Part shown: positions 38,151-47,209 of the stretch, piece by piece
Layout of the letters: every line of letters starts with the position of its first letter
Position numbering within the stretch: the stretch's first letter is position 1
From: Methylococcaceae bacterium
GTDB taxonomy: Bacteria > Pseudomonadota > Gammaproteobacteria > Methylococcales > Methylomonadaceae
Length of the DNA stretch: 59,744 nucleotides
Direction of reading: 5' to 3'
NCBI GenBank assembly: GCA_006844585.1
Contig: SPJM01000244.1
Coordinates: 1 to 59,744, forward strand
Position numbers and translations under genes: made by a program
The notes under the pieces: model-generated
What the model was told of the DNA's origin: nothing
Databases searched by the model: none
The model's input: the letters and a program-made list of their open reading frames with translations, nothing else

Positions 38151-39149
38151 TTAAAATCGATACATAACGCCGATGAACAAAGTTTCGCTACTGCTGCGAT
38201 CAACCAATGGGCTGCGGCGAATACTACGGCTCAGGTTTTCATATTCCGCAACCCCGACAATTCCCCAGTTTTCATCGATTTGGTAACTGACCGATAAGCG
38301 CGCAAAGCTGTTGAAACCGCTGCTTGCTTGATAAGCAGGGCGGTTGTGGCGGATTTCTTCAGGTCGTACCCCGTAATAATAATCAAGTAAATTGCTGCTT
38401 TTCCAGTTAATGCCGAATGAGGGGGTAATCCGCCAGTTTTTGTGTCGCCAGAAATAGCTGTAGGATGCCCATACTTCAAAGCCTTTGTGAGTGAAACTGA
38501 GGTCGGATAACATTTGTAACTGCAAATCTCCCCAGTCATCGCTGTAAATTAATTCGAGTCCGCCATCTACCGCGATATTGCGGTCGGTGATGGTCACCGG
38601 TTCATCAACTGGAATAACTTGAATAGAGTCGTCGTCATTGATGGATAAGGCGGAGAAGTCTTGTTCGGAGCTGGAGAATTCATTGATCTCGTTTGATTCC
38701 AGGGCAAGACCGGTAGCGGAATCAAAATAATTAGCTCCTATAGAACGTAAGGATGATGACAGTGATTCCGGTAAAAAACTGATGCCGCCGGATTCATTGT
38801 TAAACCATTCAAAGATGCTGCGTTCATTATTGATATGGGCAATGATGTTTACCGATAATTTTTCCGATTCATGCACAGCGACGCCCAAATCGCCGTTATC
38901 AAAGAAAAACCAATCGCCGAACCAGGCAAAATCGACCACCAGATACAGTGGAGTATCCTCGGAATCCGCCAGCGGCGTGGTGCGTACGCCATAACCAGCG
39001 GCTATCGCCAACTCCCAAGGACTTTCATCATAGGCTTCGATAGCTTGTTGAATGGCTATTTTGTCGGCTTCGCTTAATTCAGGCTCCTCCGCCCATAAAG
39101 CAAAAGGCAGCAGCCCCACTATTAAAATGAATTTCAATTTTGAAATCAT
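38151..39149 (-). CDS. MipA/OmpV-family outer membrane protein
   Basis: A 332-residue protein with signal peptide MISKLKFILIVGLLPFALWA. The mature barrel has alternating amphipathic strands and a terminal phenylalanine (GVMYRF), an outer-membrane insertion signal. The N-terminal WELAIAAGYGVRTTPLADSEDTPLYLVVDFAWFGDWFFFDNGDLGV matches MipA/OmpV strands. First gene of the four-gene unit ending in the kinase. Family members scaffold murein enzymes or respond to envelope stress; the role here is unknown. Confidence 0.85.
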   Translation of the reverse strand: MISKLKFILIVGLLPFALWAEEPELSEADKIAIQQAIEAYDESPWELAIAAGYGVRTTPLADSEDTPLYLVVDFAWFGDWFFFDNGDLGVAVHESEKLSVNIIAHINNERSIFEWFNNESGGISFLPESLSSSLRSIGANYFDSATGLALESNEINEFSSSEQDFSALSINDDDSIQVIPVDEPVTITDRNIAVDGGLELIYSDDWGDLQLQMLSDLSFTHKGFEVWASYSYFWRHKNWRITPSFGINWKSSNLLDYYYGVRPEEIRHNRPAYQASSGFNSFARLSVSYQIDENWGIVGVAEYENLSRSIRRSPLVDRSSSETLFIGVMYRF

Positions 39150-39181
39150 GTCTGGTCAATAAAGGTTTTTCTAAATAGCTA

Positions 39182-39242
39182 TTAAGACAGAGTTAAGCGC
39201 GGCGGATGTGAAATAGTGTTTGGAAAATGTAAAAAATTGTAA
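39182..39242 (-). promoter_or_regulatory. Candidate response-regulator boxes upstream of mipA
   Basis: Two pairs of direct half-sites lie 33-93 bp before the mipA start: TTAAG at 39182-39186 and 39193-39197 (11-bp period), and TGTAA at 39228-39232 and 39238-39242 (10-bp period). OmpR-family regulators bind direct repeats with this helical spacing. The adjoining RstA-like regulator is the obvious candidate. The remaining part of 39150-39450 is AT-rich upstream DNA with no gene. Confidence 0.4.
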
Positions 39243-39450
39243 GCGATAAGGAATTATTGATTGCGTGAAGCCTATTCATTCGTCAACGGTGACGAAATGT
39301 TAAGGTATAAGGTTTGATAAATCATTGTTTTACATTAATTAGTTGATCAACTGGTTGGGTGCGTATTTTTTACAAAGCATAACAGATTATCGCTTAAGAG
39401 TTGGTTATAGTGTCCTTACTGGAAACTGAATAAGCTTACGGAGAATGAAA

Positions 39451-41961
39451 ATGAATAAGACGATTGCCGCATTGTGGTTGATAGGAGCGGGTTTAACGCC
39501 TGTCGCCAATGCGTTAACATTAGCGCCGGTGACTGATCAAGGCGAGGAACAATCAGCGAGTATCAGCTATATCATTAAAAACGAACTAGGCCGAACCAGC
39601 AATGCTTTTTTATCTGATGAGGCGATTAGCTTGAGCTTTACCATTAAGGTAAAGCCGGAAGATGTCGAAAAATCAGGCGGTTTATATTTGTTGGCGTTTT
39701 ATGATGACAAGTGGGTGCAACGCGGCGCGAATGGCGAATGGACGGATTTTGAACCGGGGAAAACGCCTTTGAAGCCTTTTGCTGAAAAAAGTTTGAGCAA
39801 GGAGGAAGTGGTTGAGGTTTTAAATCAACATGAGATTTTACCGGGAGAAGCCTTGGTTTTTAGTGGCTACAAGGCTGCTGATAGCGAACAATTGTACTAT
39901 AACCGGCATCCGGCATCGTTAGTGGTCTTCGACCCGCAAAGTTCCGGTTTGCATAAAGTGAAAAATACCTCTTTGCTGAATGGTTATTTTGCCATGGGTA
40001 GCACCAGCGCTAATTATCGGACGATTGGCTTTCCTATAGTTGATTCTACTAATTTCGATGATGCGGCAAGCGGCGCGGCGGAAACAAATGATGTCTCGCA
40101 AACCAATTTGCAAGAGTCGGGCGTCGATGAAGGCGATAGAATCAAAACCGACGGCGAACATTTATATACTTTGGAAAATTGCGATGAAACGGATGAAAAG
40201 CAAGGGGTGAGCGCCGATCTTATTCAACCGGCGCCCAGCGGCAATCAGTGCATCACCGCTTACGCCATTCAAGCCGATCCAGCGGAAAGCAGGCAGTTGG
40301 ATCAGTTGAATACCGGGCTTAACCAATGGCAGAATGCATCGCTTTATTTGGCAACGATTAATGAGCGTAAAAACCTGCTGCATTTATCTCATAGTTATCA
40401 AGGCGATATATGGCGTAGTTGGCTTTATCCTTATTCTTTTCGCGACAACCAAACGGATTTGAAATTTGTTGATGTCTCAGAACCGGAGAATATGACGCAA
40501 GGCATGCATGTGAGTCTGGATGCAACTTTATTATCCAGCCGGGTAGTCAATGGCGTACTTTATGTCGTCACCCGCAAGAATCCCCAGTATATTTATCCTG
40601 AACCCATTAGGCCGGTAGAAAACCGGGTGGTTACATTGCTTCCGGCACCTGAAACAGATGATGAAATTAAGATTATTGATTATTTTCCACAACCACCGGA
40701 ACAACAAGACATAGAGGATTTGTTGCCGACGATTTCCTTTAATGATGACAGCGAACCGCAAGCCTTAGTGGACCCTAAAGACTGCTTCCTGCCCGGTCAA
40801 AGCAGTGAGGTTCCATTTGATAACAGCCTGATGACAATTACCGCGATTCCGCTGGACAATCCCAGGCAATATTATTCACAATGTATCGCAGGCTATGTAG
40901 ACACCTTTTATATGTCCACATCGGCGGTTTATTTCGCCACCAGTCGCAGTAATTACAGCTTTGATGAGAATGGTTTGGTTTATGACTTCGGCAGTCGTGA
41001 AATGACTACTGAAATTCATAAATTTGCTTTAGCTGACGGGACGATGGAATATCGCGGTTCCGGTTCGGTGCCCGGACATCTCGGCTGGGCGGTGGATAAA
41101 AAACCTTTCCGCATGGGTGAAAATAACGGCGTATTAAAAGTCGCGACCTCTAAAGGCGATAGCTGGAATCAAACCGCCACCACTCGGGTCGGGGTGTTGC
41201 GGGAATCCGCCGATAACTCAGGCTTGGAAGAAGTCAGTTTTCTGGATAACCTCGGCAAACCGGGTGAGCAGTTATTCGCCGCTCGCTTTATCGGCGATAA
41301 GGGTTTTCTGGTGACTTTTCAAAAAACCGACCCGTTGTTCGTGATTGATTTTGCTGATCCTGAACAACCGGAAATTATCGGCGAGTTGGAAATTGACGGT
41401 TATTCGGATTATCTGCACCCGATCGGCAATGATTATCTATTGGGTATCGGCAAGGATGCTGTTGCCAGTGATCAAGGCGATTTTGCCTGGTATTTAGGCG
41501 TTAAGTTATCCCTGTTCGATATTTCCAGCGCCGAGAATTTAAGAGAAGTAGAGAGCCTGGTGATTGGTAAACGCGGCACCGAATCCGCAGTTCTCCATGA
41601 CCACCATGCCCTGGCCTGGTTAAGCGATGGCGATAAGGCCAGGTTGGCGATACCGGTGCAATTGCATGAGCAGGAAATCCCTGACAATGGGAAGGATTAC
41701 AGCCAGCCGCAAGCTTATTACGATTGGACGCATACCGGGTTATATAATTTTGAAATAGATACAGGTGAAAATCCCGGCATACAGCTGACAGGTCGGTTAA
41801 TAGTTGATGCGCCCGCGGATTACTGTGCTTTGCCGGATGTTTATTGTCGTAACGGCGACCGTCAATCGACTTATAATGACCGCGTAGTCATTCAAGGCGA
41901 TAGCGTACATTATCTGCATAACAGCGAGGTGTATTCTTCAGCAATAGCCGATTTAGAATAG
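39451..41961 (+). CDS. Secreted beta-propeller domain protein
   Basis: An 836-residue exported protein with signal peptide MNKTIAALWLIGAGLTPVANA. An N-terminal beta-rich domain (to about residue 190) precedes a large propeller. The start of the propeller contains TNLQESGVDEGDRIKTDGEHLYTL, the signature of the beta-propeller family also found in archaea. Later blades show FAARFIGDKGFLVTFQKTDPLFVIDFADPEQPEIIGELEIDGYSDYLHP. The second of two ATGs is preferred because GGAG lies 7 bp before it. Monocistronic. Function of the family is unknown; a periplasmic or surface binding role is likely. Confidence 0.82.
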   Translation: MNKTIAALWLIGAGLTPVANALTLAPVTDQGEEQSASISYIIKNELGRTSNAFLSDEAISLSFTIKVKPEDVEKSGGLYLLAFYDDKWVQRGANGEWTDFEPGKTPLKPFAEKSLSKEEVVEVLNQHEILPGEALVFSGYKAADSEQLYYNRHPASLVVFDPQSSGLHKVKNTSLLNGYFAMGSTSANYRTIGFPIVDSTNFDDAASGAAETNDVSQTNLQESGVDEGDRIKTDGEHLYTLENCDETDEKQGVSADLIQPAPSGNQCITAYAIQADPAESRQLDQLNTGLNQWQNASLYLATINERKNLLHLSHSYQGDIWRSWLYPYSFRDNQTDLKFVDVSEPENMTQGMHVSLDATLLSSRVVNGVLYVVTRKNPQYIYPEPIRPVENRVVTLLPAPETDDEIKIIDYFPQPPEQQDIEDLLPTISFNDDSEPQALVDPKDCFLPGQSSEVPFDNSLMTITAIPLDNPRQYYSQCIAGYVDTFYMSTSAVYFATSRSNYSFDENGLVYDFGSREMTTEIHKFALADGTMEYRGSGSVPGHLGWAVDKKPFRMGENNGVLKVATSKGDSWNQTATTRVGVLRESADNSGLEEVSFLDNLGKPGEQLFAARFIGDKGFLVTFQKTDPLFVIDFADPEQPEIIGELEIDGYSDYLHPIGNDYLLGIGKDAVASDQGDFAWYLGVKLSLFDISSAENLREVESLVIGKRGTESAVLHDHHALAWLSDGDKARLAIPVQLHEQEIPDNGKDYSQPQAYYDWTHTGLYNFEIDTGENPGIQLTGRLIVDAPADYCALPDVYCRNGDRQSTYNDRVVIQGDSVHYLHNSEVYSSAIADLE

Positions 41962-42070
41962 CTATATACCGGAACATCATATAAAAAATCGCGATTGCGG
42001 TTCTCGTGGTCGCTTCGTTTTTAACGCGAGACAATATTATTGTTAGCGGCTCACCACATAGGTAATTGAT

Positions 42071-42106
42071 AACTTGGTGCGCAGGCTTTAGCCTGAGCCC
42101 CAAGTT
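42071..42106. repeat. Two-arm hairpin with REP-like core
   Basis: Outer arms AACTTGG/CCAAGTT enclose the core CAGGCTTTAGCCTG at 42082-42095. It lies 110 bp after the propeller gene and may end its transcript, although no T-run follows. The rest of the 642-bp gap at 41962-42603 holds another palindrome at 42189-42206 and no gene that I can support. Confidence 0.6.
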
Positions 42107-42188
42107 GTTATTGCGTAAGTACATGACTCTGCTGACAAGTTGACGGACTGAAGACAACATACAAAATGTATTGAAAGATAAAGGGTAG

Positions 42189-42206
42189 GTCGGACTTCAG
42201 TCCGAC
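42189..42206. repeat. REP-like palindrome
   Basis: GTCGGACTTCAGTCCGAC is a perfect 8+2+8 palindrome preceded by GTAG. It has the same arm length and context as 28902-28919, suggesting a dispersed family. Confidence 0.65.
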
Positions 42207-42603
42207 AATAATCACCGTATGCGCCGATAAATTATCCAAACAGGCGCTGTGGCTGATGCAGTGTTTTTCACAATCTTCTTGTTGGTCAGTCAGTCTTTTT
42301 CCGTTTCCCCCTGAATTTTCAAACCCCGTTTCAATTCTCCGCACATATTGCACTCCTGATGTTGGGAAATGCCGGTTAATTCCGCTTAATAGCACTTATT
42401 GATCAGGTATTCAGTTAACTGACCGTCCATTCTTTATAGCGCCCTGCGGCGCAGTATGCAAGACAACATAAGGCTGATGCGTGGGCGGATTATAGGGTTC
42501 GCTTGAACGGAGCGGCGTTAATTGGCGACACGGCTCAATTAATCCTTGGAAAATATAGATTCATGTTTAATACTAGGTCATAAATAGTTACCCATATTGA
42601 ATT

Positions 42604-44049
42604 ATGCCAATGAAGAGCTGGCCGGATAAAATCAAAAAAAACTTTTCTTTCAAAAATAAATCCAGTTTGACCTCGGCTTGTGAAATCAACTTGGAGGCGG
42701 TTTCGCGTCAATTGGATATTGAAAGGAAAGCGATGGAGTCCGGCGCTAATAATCTCCCTGCCAGCGATTCAGTCATGCCGAACAGCGCCGAAAGGGAAGT
42801 GCAAAGCTATTTTGAAAACCGGATGGCCAACATCAATCGTTTGGTCAATGAAGGCTTAAGCGTTCGCAATACTTCAATTACCGATACTAATTTGGATGAT
42901 GAGCGGGCGCAGATCAACAACCATACCGAGCATACCAAGTTGACGGTCTCCAGTTTGATGGCGCGGGAGTTTCGTTCTTTGAAGCAGTTGAAAAATGATC
43001 TGGATGGTTTGCAGAACGAGTTTTCCGAATTTAAGGAAGACAATGAATTGGATAGAACGCCGCATTATCCCGATTCGCAGATTTTGTATTTTGCTCTGGT
43101 GTTGTTATTTTGGCTATTGGAATCAGCCGGGAACGGTTATTTTTTTGCTGAAGGCTCGGATTTGGGTTTGCTGGGCGGGATCGGTCAGGCGATTATTATT
43201 GCCGCGATCAATATCTCAGTGTCTTTTTTCCTGATGGGTTGGTTATTTCGTTATATAAACCATAGCCGTTGGTTGTTAAAAATAGGCGCAGTTTTCAGCC
43301 TATTATGTTACTTGTGTTTTATTTTCGGATTTAATTTACTAGTCGCTCATTACCGGGATTTTTTTGCCGATCAGCCGGAAATAGCCGGGAGTTTGGCGTT
43401 ACAGCGATTTTTGCAAAGCCCTTTTCATCTATCTGAATTTAATTCCTGGATGTTGTTTTGCATGGGGATGTTGTTTGCTGTTTTCTCCTTTATCGACGGT
43501 TATAAACGAGATGATGCCTATCCGGGCTATGGTAAATTGGATAGGCGCTTGCAGGTTTTAATGGAAGATTATGAGGATCATCGGGATGATATTGTGGAAC
43601 AAATTGAGGACGTTCGGCATGAGTTTTTGAGTAAACTGGAAGAAATGAAACAGGGAGTGATGTTAAAGCACACCCGGCTGGTGCATTTGGTTGAAGATAA
43701 ACAGGCATTTGTCGCCGAGTACGAGCAAGGCATCGCTAATTTCATTGTCGCCGCCAATACTTTGATTTATCAATATCGCGATATTAACAGCAGTCACCGT
43801 TTATCGCCGCCGCCGACTTATTTTAGTCAGGATTGGCAAAGTAAGCATGAATATAAGGTGCGCGGCGCTCATGATGATATTGAGTTGGTTGAGCAACAAA
43901 AAACTTTGTTTAAGGGGTTTCCTGCTTATTGCCAGCAACGGACGAATGAGATTGAAAAATTATATGTTTCATTTTTAAATCAATTGCAGATGATTGATCC
44001 TGAATTTATATTGTCTAAACCGGAGGCGGAGAAAGACGGGAATGGCTAG
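42604..44049 (+). CDS. Membrane/coiled-coil protein, first gene of a four-gene unknown system
   Basis: A 481-residue protein I cannot assign. Residues 1-150 are charged and helical, predicted coiled coil (EFRSLKQLKNDLDGLQNEFSEFKED). Four membrane segments lie at about 159-176, 191-212, 223-248 and 280-299. A second long charged helical region follows (EDYEDHRDDIVEQIEDVRHEFLSKLEEMKQ), then a C-terminal domain to 481. The layout suggests both ends are cytoplasmic. No signal peptide. There is no strong ribosome site, and a second ATG two codons later is possible. It overlaps the next gene by 8 bp. Four consecutive overlapping or abutting genes imply a complex. Confidence 0.85.
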   Translation: MPMKSWPDKIKKNFSFKNKSSLTSACEINLEAVSRQLDIERKAMESGANNLPASDSVMPNSAEREVQSYFENRMANINRLVNEGLSVRNTSITDTNLDDERAQINNHTEHTKLTVSSLMAREFRSLKQLKNDLDGLQNEFSEFKEDNELDRTPHYPDSQILYFALVLLFWLLESAGNGYFFAEGSDLGLLGGIGQAIIIAAINISVSFFLMGWLFRYINHSRWLLKIGAVFSLLCYLCFIFGFNLLVAHYRDFFADQPEIAGSLALQRFLQSPFHLSEFNSWMLFCMGMLFAVFSFIDGYKRDDAYPGYGKLDRRLQVLMEDYEDHRDDIVEQIEDVRHEFLSKLEEMKQGVMLKHTRLVHLVEDKQAFVAEYEQGIANFIVAANTLIYQYRDINSSHRLSPPPTYFSQDWQSKHEYKVRGAHDDIELVEQQKTLFKGFPAYCQQRTNEIEKLYVSFLNQLQMIDPEFILSKPEAEKDGNG

Positions 44050-44860
44050 AACACGGAGAAGGAAAAAAGCGGTACAGCAAAAAAATATTTTAGGGATTGT
44101 ATTAATCATTATTGTGTCGGCGGCAGTTGTCGGATTGGCCTTTTTTCGCTATCAATTGAGCCAAAATCATGTTGAGATTAATCCGCAGACTTTGTGTCCG
44201 ACTCAAGCGGACAGTCCGGAATACGTGGCCTTGATATTCGATAAAACCGACGGTTATAACCCCGTGCAACAGCGCTTTTTACAGCGTTATTTCAGTCGTT
44301 TTAAAGCCGGTTTGCAGGAGGGGGCGCAAGTGTCCGTTTATGCCCTGGATGATCAAGAAAAAGAGCGCTTGCAGCCTGATTTTGTAGTTTGCGCGCCGCG
44401 TACCGGTGAGGACGCCAATGCTTTATATGAAAACCCGAAATTGATCAAAAAACGTTGGCGCGAACAGTTTGAGCAACCTTTGGATGCGATGATTAGTCAG
44501 TTTTTGAAACCCAGACAGGCTAAATATTCACCGATTATGGAAATTATTCAGTCTGTTTCCTTAACCGCTTTTCCGGCGATTAACGAAACCGCTGGAAAGC
44601 GGATTATCATTATTTCGGATATGTTGCATCATACCCCCGAATGGTCGCATTATCGCGGACAGTTAAGTGTGAAAAAACTGAAAAAAACGGCTTACTTTCA
44701 GCGTATCAACACCTTTCTGGATAATGCCGAGGTGGAAATTTTGTACGTTCGCCGACCGGGCAAAGCCAATTTACAAACTAAGCGACACGCTTATTTTTGG
44801 GCGGATTTTATCAAAGCGATAGGCGGCCGAGTCACTTCAATCGAGAAAATAGACGGATAA
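44042..44860 (+). CDS. Membrane-anchored protein with von Willebrand A-like fold (unknown system, gene 2)
   Basis: A 272-residue protein with a basic N-terminus (MARTRRRKKA), one membrane helix at about 15-36, and a soluble domain probably outside the cytoplasm. The domain has a first strand EYVALIFDKTDGYN (D67, D70) and a later strand KRIIIISDMLHHTPE (D193) separated by helices. This alternation resembles a vWA/MIDAS fold, although the DxSxS motif is replaced by DKTDG. Two cysteines (C52, C117) could form a disulfide. ATG at 44042 overlaps the preceding stop. The fold is inferred from pattern only. Confidence 0.8.
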   Translation: MARTRRRKKAVQQKNILGIVLIIIVSAAVVGLAFFRYQLSQNHVEINPQTLCPTQADSPEYVALIFDKTDGYNPVQQRFLQRYFSRFKAGLQEGAQVSVYALDDQEKERLQPDFVVCAPRTGEDANALYENPKLIKKRWREQFEQPLDAMISQFLKPRQAKYSPIMEIIQSVSLTAFPAINETAGKRIIIISDMLHHTPEWSHYRGQLSVKKLKKTAYFQRINTFLDNAEVEILYVRRPGKANLQTKRHAYFWADFIKAIGGRVTSIEKIDG

Positions 44861-46339
44861 ATGACTACTGAAAAAAACGATTTTGACGTTTCTTTGCTCA
44901 ATATTCGTAAAATGTTTTTGGCCGCCTTGATTTGCGGGGCGCTAGGCGTATGTATTCCGCAATATCTACAGATTCCCTGGCTGGCGGTCGTTTTGCCGAT
45001 TAGCTGCATGGCTTTATATGTCGGTTTGGGTTATTCCTATAGTGTGGAAAGTCTGTTTCTGGAGCAATTTGCCGACAGCGTCTATTACATGGGGTTCTTG
45101 TTGACTCTGATCGCGTTGGTGATGTCTTTGTATTTTTATCAAGGCGATGCTTTGGAGTCCGGCTTATTGGTGGCGAACTTCAGTTTGGCTTTGTTAACCA
45201 CGATTTTCGGTTTGGCAGTCAGAATTCTGATCAACAATTTTCAGGTGGACCTGGAAAGCGCTGAGCGGCATATGATGAACGAAGTTGAACATGCCGCGAG
45301 TGAATTGGTCAGAAAAGCGAAATTAATTTCCATGCAATTAGAAGTGTCGCAACAGGAAACCCATGTTGCTATTCGTAAGACCATTGAAAACGCCGGTGTC
45401 GGGATGTTGCAAACGGCAACGACCTTGGACGAATTCGCGGAATCGACGCGAGCGGCAATGCAAAAAAATATGCAGTCGGTGGATGAATCCATTCAGCAAA
45501 CTATTCAGCAATTTGAGGCGAATATTCAAGAAATCAGCATGCCTGAGCAGGTGTTGGCGGAAAAATTGTCGGCGCCGCTTGAGCGCTTAGTCAATCGATT
45601 GGATGAGTATCAAGTGTTGCTCAATAAAATGAATACTCAGCAAACCGGCATTGTTCAGAACAGTCAAGGTTTAGCCAGGAGTATGGAAATTTCCGTGCAG
45701 GGAATGGCGGGTTTAACTGAAACGCTACAACGATTCAATGAAAAGCTGGATAGTAGCATCTCCATGAATGCAGATTTTGTAGACGCTGTTGAAAAGATGT
45801 CGACGCTGGCAGAGCAAACCGGTCGGGTTTCTGAGCAATTGAGTCATCAAAATGAAGTCGCCGTACTCACGACTGAAAAATTGAACCGTTTATTATCTTC
45901 GTTGGATGTATTGCCGACTGAGCTGGAACAGATGGGCGGGCGTTTAACGGACGCTTCACGGCGTATGATTAATGTTTTTGAAAAGGTCGGCGAGCACACC
46001 ACAGCCAGTCAACAGATCGGCGACGATTTGAAAGGCATTGCCGATTCTCTGGGGCATTCGCGAGATGCCGTCCAACAAATTTCTGATTTCGGCGTTCATG
46101 TGATTTCAAGTTTTAAACGGATGGAAACCTTTAACCAAATGATTGATGAGCATGTGCGTTTAATGGGCGAGATGGGCGGCATCGCACAAAAAGATTTGCA
46201 AATGGCGCGGCAACAGCAAGCTGAAATGGATCAAGTTTTGCGCCAATCAAGAGAGGTTTTGGCGGCGATGCAAAAGGATATGGCGGAACAGGTGAAACCC
46301 GGATCGGGTCAGGCGATAGGGCAAAATGGCCAGTCATGA
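44861..46339 (+). CDS. Stator-like (MotA/ExbB/ZorA-type) membrane protein with long coiled-coil tail (gene 3)
   Basis: A 492-residue protein with four membrane helices in the first 125 residues (18-36, 40-56, 74-93, 101-125). About 365 residues of cytoplasmic, glutamine- and glutamate-rich coiled coil follow, with regular spacing like the tail of ZorA or a chemoreceptor. Helix four (SLALLTTIFGLAVRIL) resembles the TolQ/ExbB channel helix. It starts directly at the stop of gene 2 and overlaps gene 4 by 14 bp. A proton-driven stator paired with gene 4 is the best reading, inferred from topology, not from a clear family match. Confidence 0.78.
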   Translation: MTTEKNDFDVSLLNIRKMFLAALICGALGVCIPQYLQIPWLAVVLPISCMALYVGLGYSYSVESLFLEQFADSVYYMGFLLTLIALVMSLYFYQGDALESGLLVANFSLALLTTIFGLAVRILINNFQVDLESAERHMMNEVEHAASELVRKAKLISMQLEVSQQETHVAIRKTIENAGVGMLQTATTLDEFAESTRAAMQKNMQSVDESIQQTIQQFEANIQEISMPEQVLAEKLSAPLERLVNRLDEYQVLLNKMNTQQTGIVQNSQGLARSMEISVQGMAGLTETLQRFNEKLDSSISMNADFVDAVEKMSTLAEQTGRVSEQLSHQNEVAVLTTEKLNRLLSSLDVLPTELEQMGGRLTDASRRMINVFEKVGEHTTASQQIGDDLKGIADSLGHSRDAVQQISDFGVHVISSFKRMETFNQMIDEHVRLMGEMGGIAQKDLQMARQQQAEMDQVLRQSREVLAAMQKDMAEQVKPGSGQAIGQNGQS

Positions 46340-47192
46340 AAATCGAAGGCTTTTTTTGTTAGGGATTACCCTGAATGAATTGGGTTTTATCTTGTTTTTT
46401 TTATTGTTGCTGGTCAGCGCGGTAAGCTTGCAAAGCAAACAACGCGAATTGGAGGCCGCTTTAGATCAACAACAAAAGCTGCAACAATACATCGCCAGAT
46501 TAAGCGATGAAAGCGATACCGATTTCAAGCGCTTACAATTATTAGAGGATTTTTTAATGGAGGCGGGCGGTTTTCAATCGCCCGCCAGCGAACAACAAAT
46601 GAATGAGTTGTTCGCCAAATTAGTGGAAGCCGACGGGACGGCGGGTTCGCCGTCGAAAGCCGAATTACAGCAACAACTGCAAGCTCTACAACAAACCCAC
46701 CACGAATTAATGCAGGCTTTGGACAAACAAGGTTTGGGCGATGATTCGCCGCAAGCTATCGAAAATTGGTTGGCTGAAAATGAGGCGATTAAACAGCGAC
46801 AACAAGCTTTGCAAGGTCAATTGGCCTATTTACAAAAAAAATACCAAGGCAGCGGTTTGGATCATCCGCCTTGTTGGGCGGATTCAAAAACCGGTTCGGT
46901 GGAATATTTATACCGTATCACATTATATGATGATTTTATTAGGATTGATCCGGCCTGGCCGTCTCATCGGCAAGGTGAATTGGAAAACCTGCCCGGTGCA
47001 TTTGCGGTGACCGGTAAGGTGTTGTCGCCGACCCAATTCCGTCAGCAATTGAATGCGCTTTATCAATGGAGTAAAAATAATAAATGTCGTCATTTTGTGC
47101 GTATTAATGACGCCAATATTTCATCCAAACAAGCATTTAAACGAAATTTACTGATTGTGGAAAATTATTTTTATAAATATTTGGAACGCTGA
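46326..47192 (+). CDS. MotB/ZorB-like single-helix protein with novel C-terminal domain (gene 4)
   Basis: A 288-residue protein with a short N-terminus, one membrane helix at about 10-34 (NELGFILFFLLLLVSAVSL), a coiled coil at 37-60 and again 100-170, and a C-terminal domain of about 110 residues. E17 lies where MotB carries its proton-accepting aspartate (pattern D-F-x-x-A...FF in MotB; N-E-L-G-F...FF here). The C-terminal domain (starting DHPPCWADSKTG, with CRHFVRINDANIS near the end) is not OmpA-like. The gene overlaps gene 3 by 14 bp, as expected for a stator pair. Confidence 0.78.
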   Translation: MASHENRRLFLLGITLNELGFILFFLLLLVSAVSLQSKQRELEAALDQQQKLQQYIARLSDESDTDFKRLQLLEDFLMEAGGFQSPASEQQMNELFAKLVEADGTAGSPSKAELQQQLQALQQTHHELMQALDKQGLGDDSPQAIENWLAENEAIKQRQQALQGQLAYLQKKYQGSGLDHPPCWADSKTGSVEYLYRITLYDDFIRIDPAWPSHRQGELENLPGAFAVTGKVLSPTQFRQQLNALYQWSKNNKCRHFVRINDANISSKQAFKRNLLIVENYFYKYLER

Positions 47193-47209
47193 TAAGGATT
47201 GGATAGAAA

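Noticed and set aside
42108-42395. A 95-codon cysteine-containing minus-strand frame in the gap before the four-gene operon
   Set aside because: It runs through the REP-like palindrome at 42189-42206, has no family resemblance and no clear ribosome site; left as non-coding.
44861-47192. Zorya antiphage system
   Set aside because: The gene pair resembles ZorAB in layout, but there is no OmpA-like domain and no ZorC, ZorD or ZorE; calling it Zorya would be wrong on present evidence.
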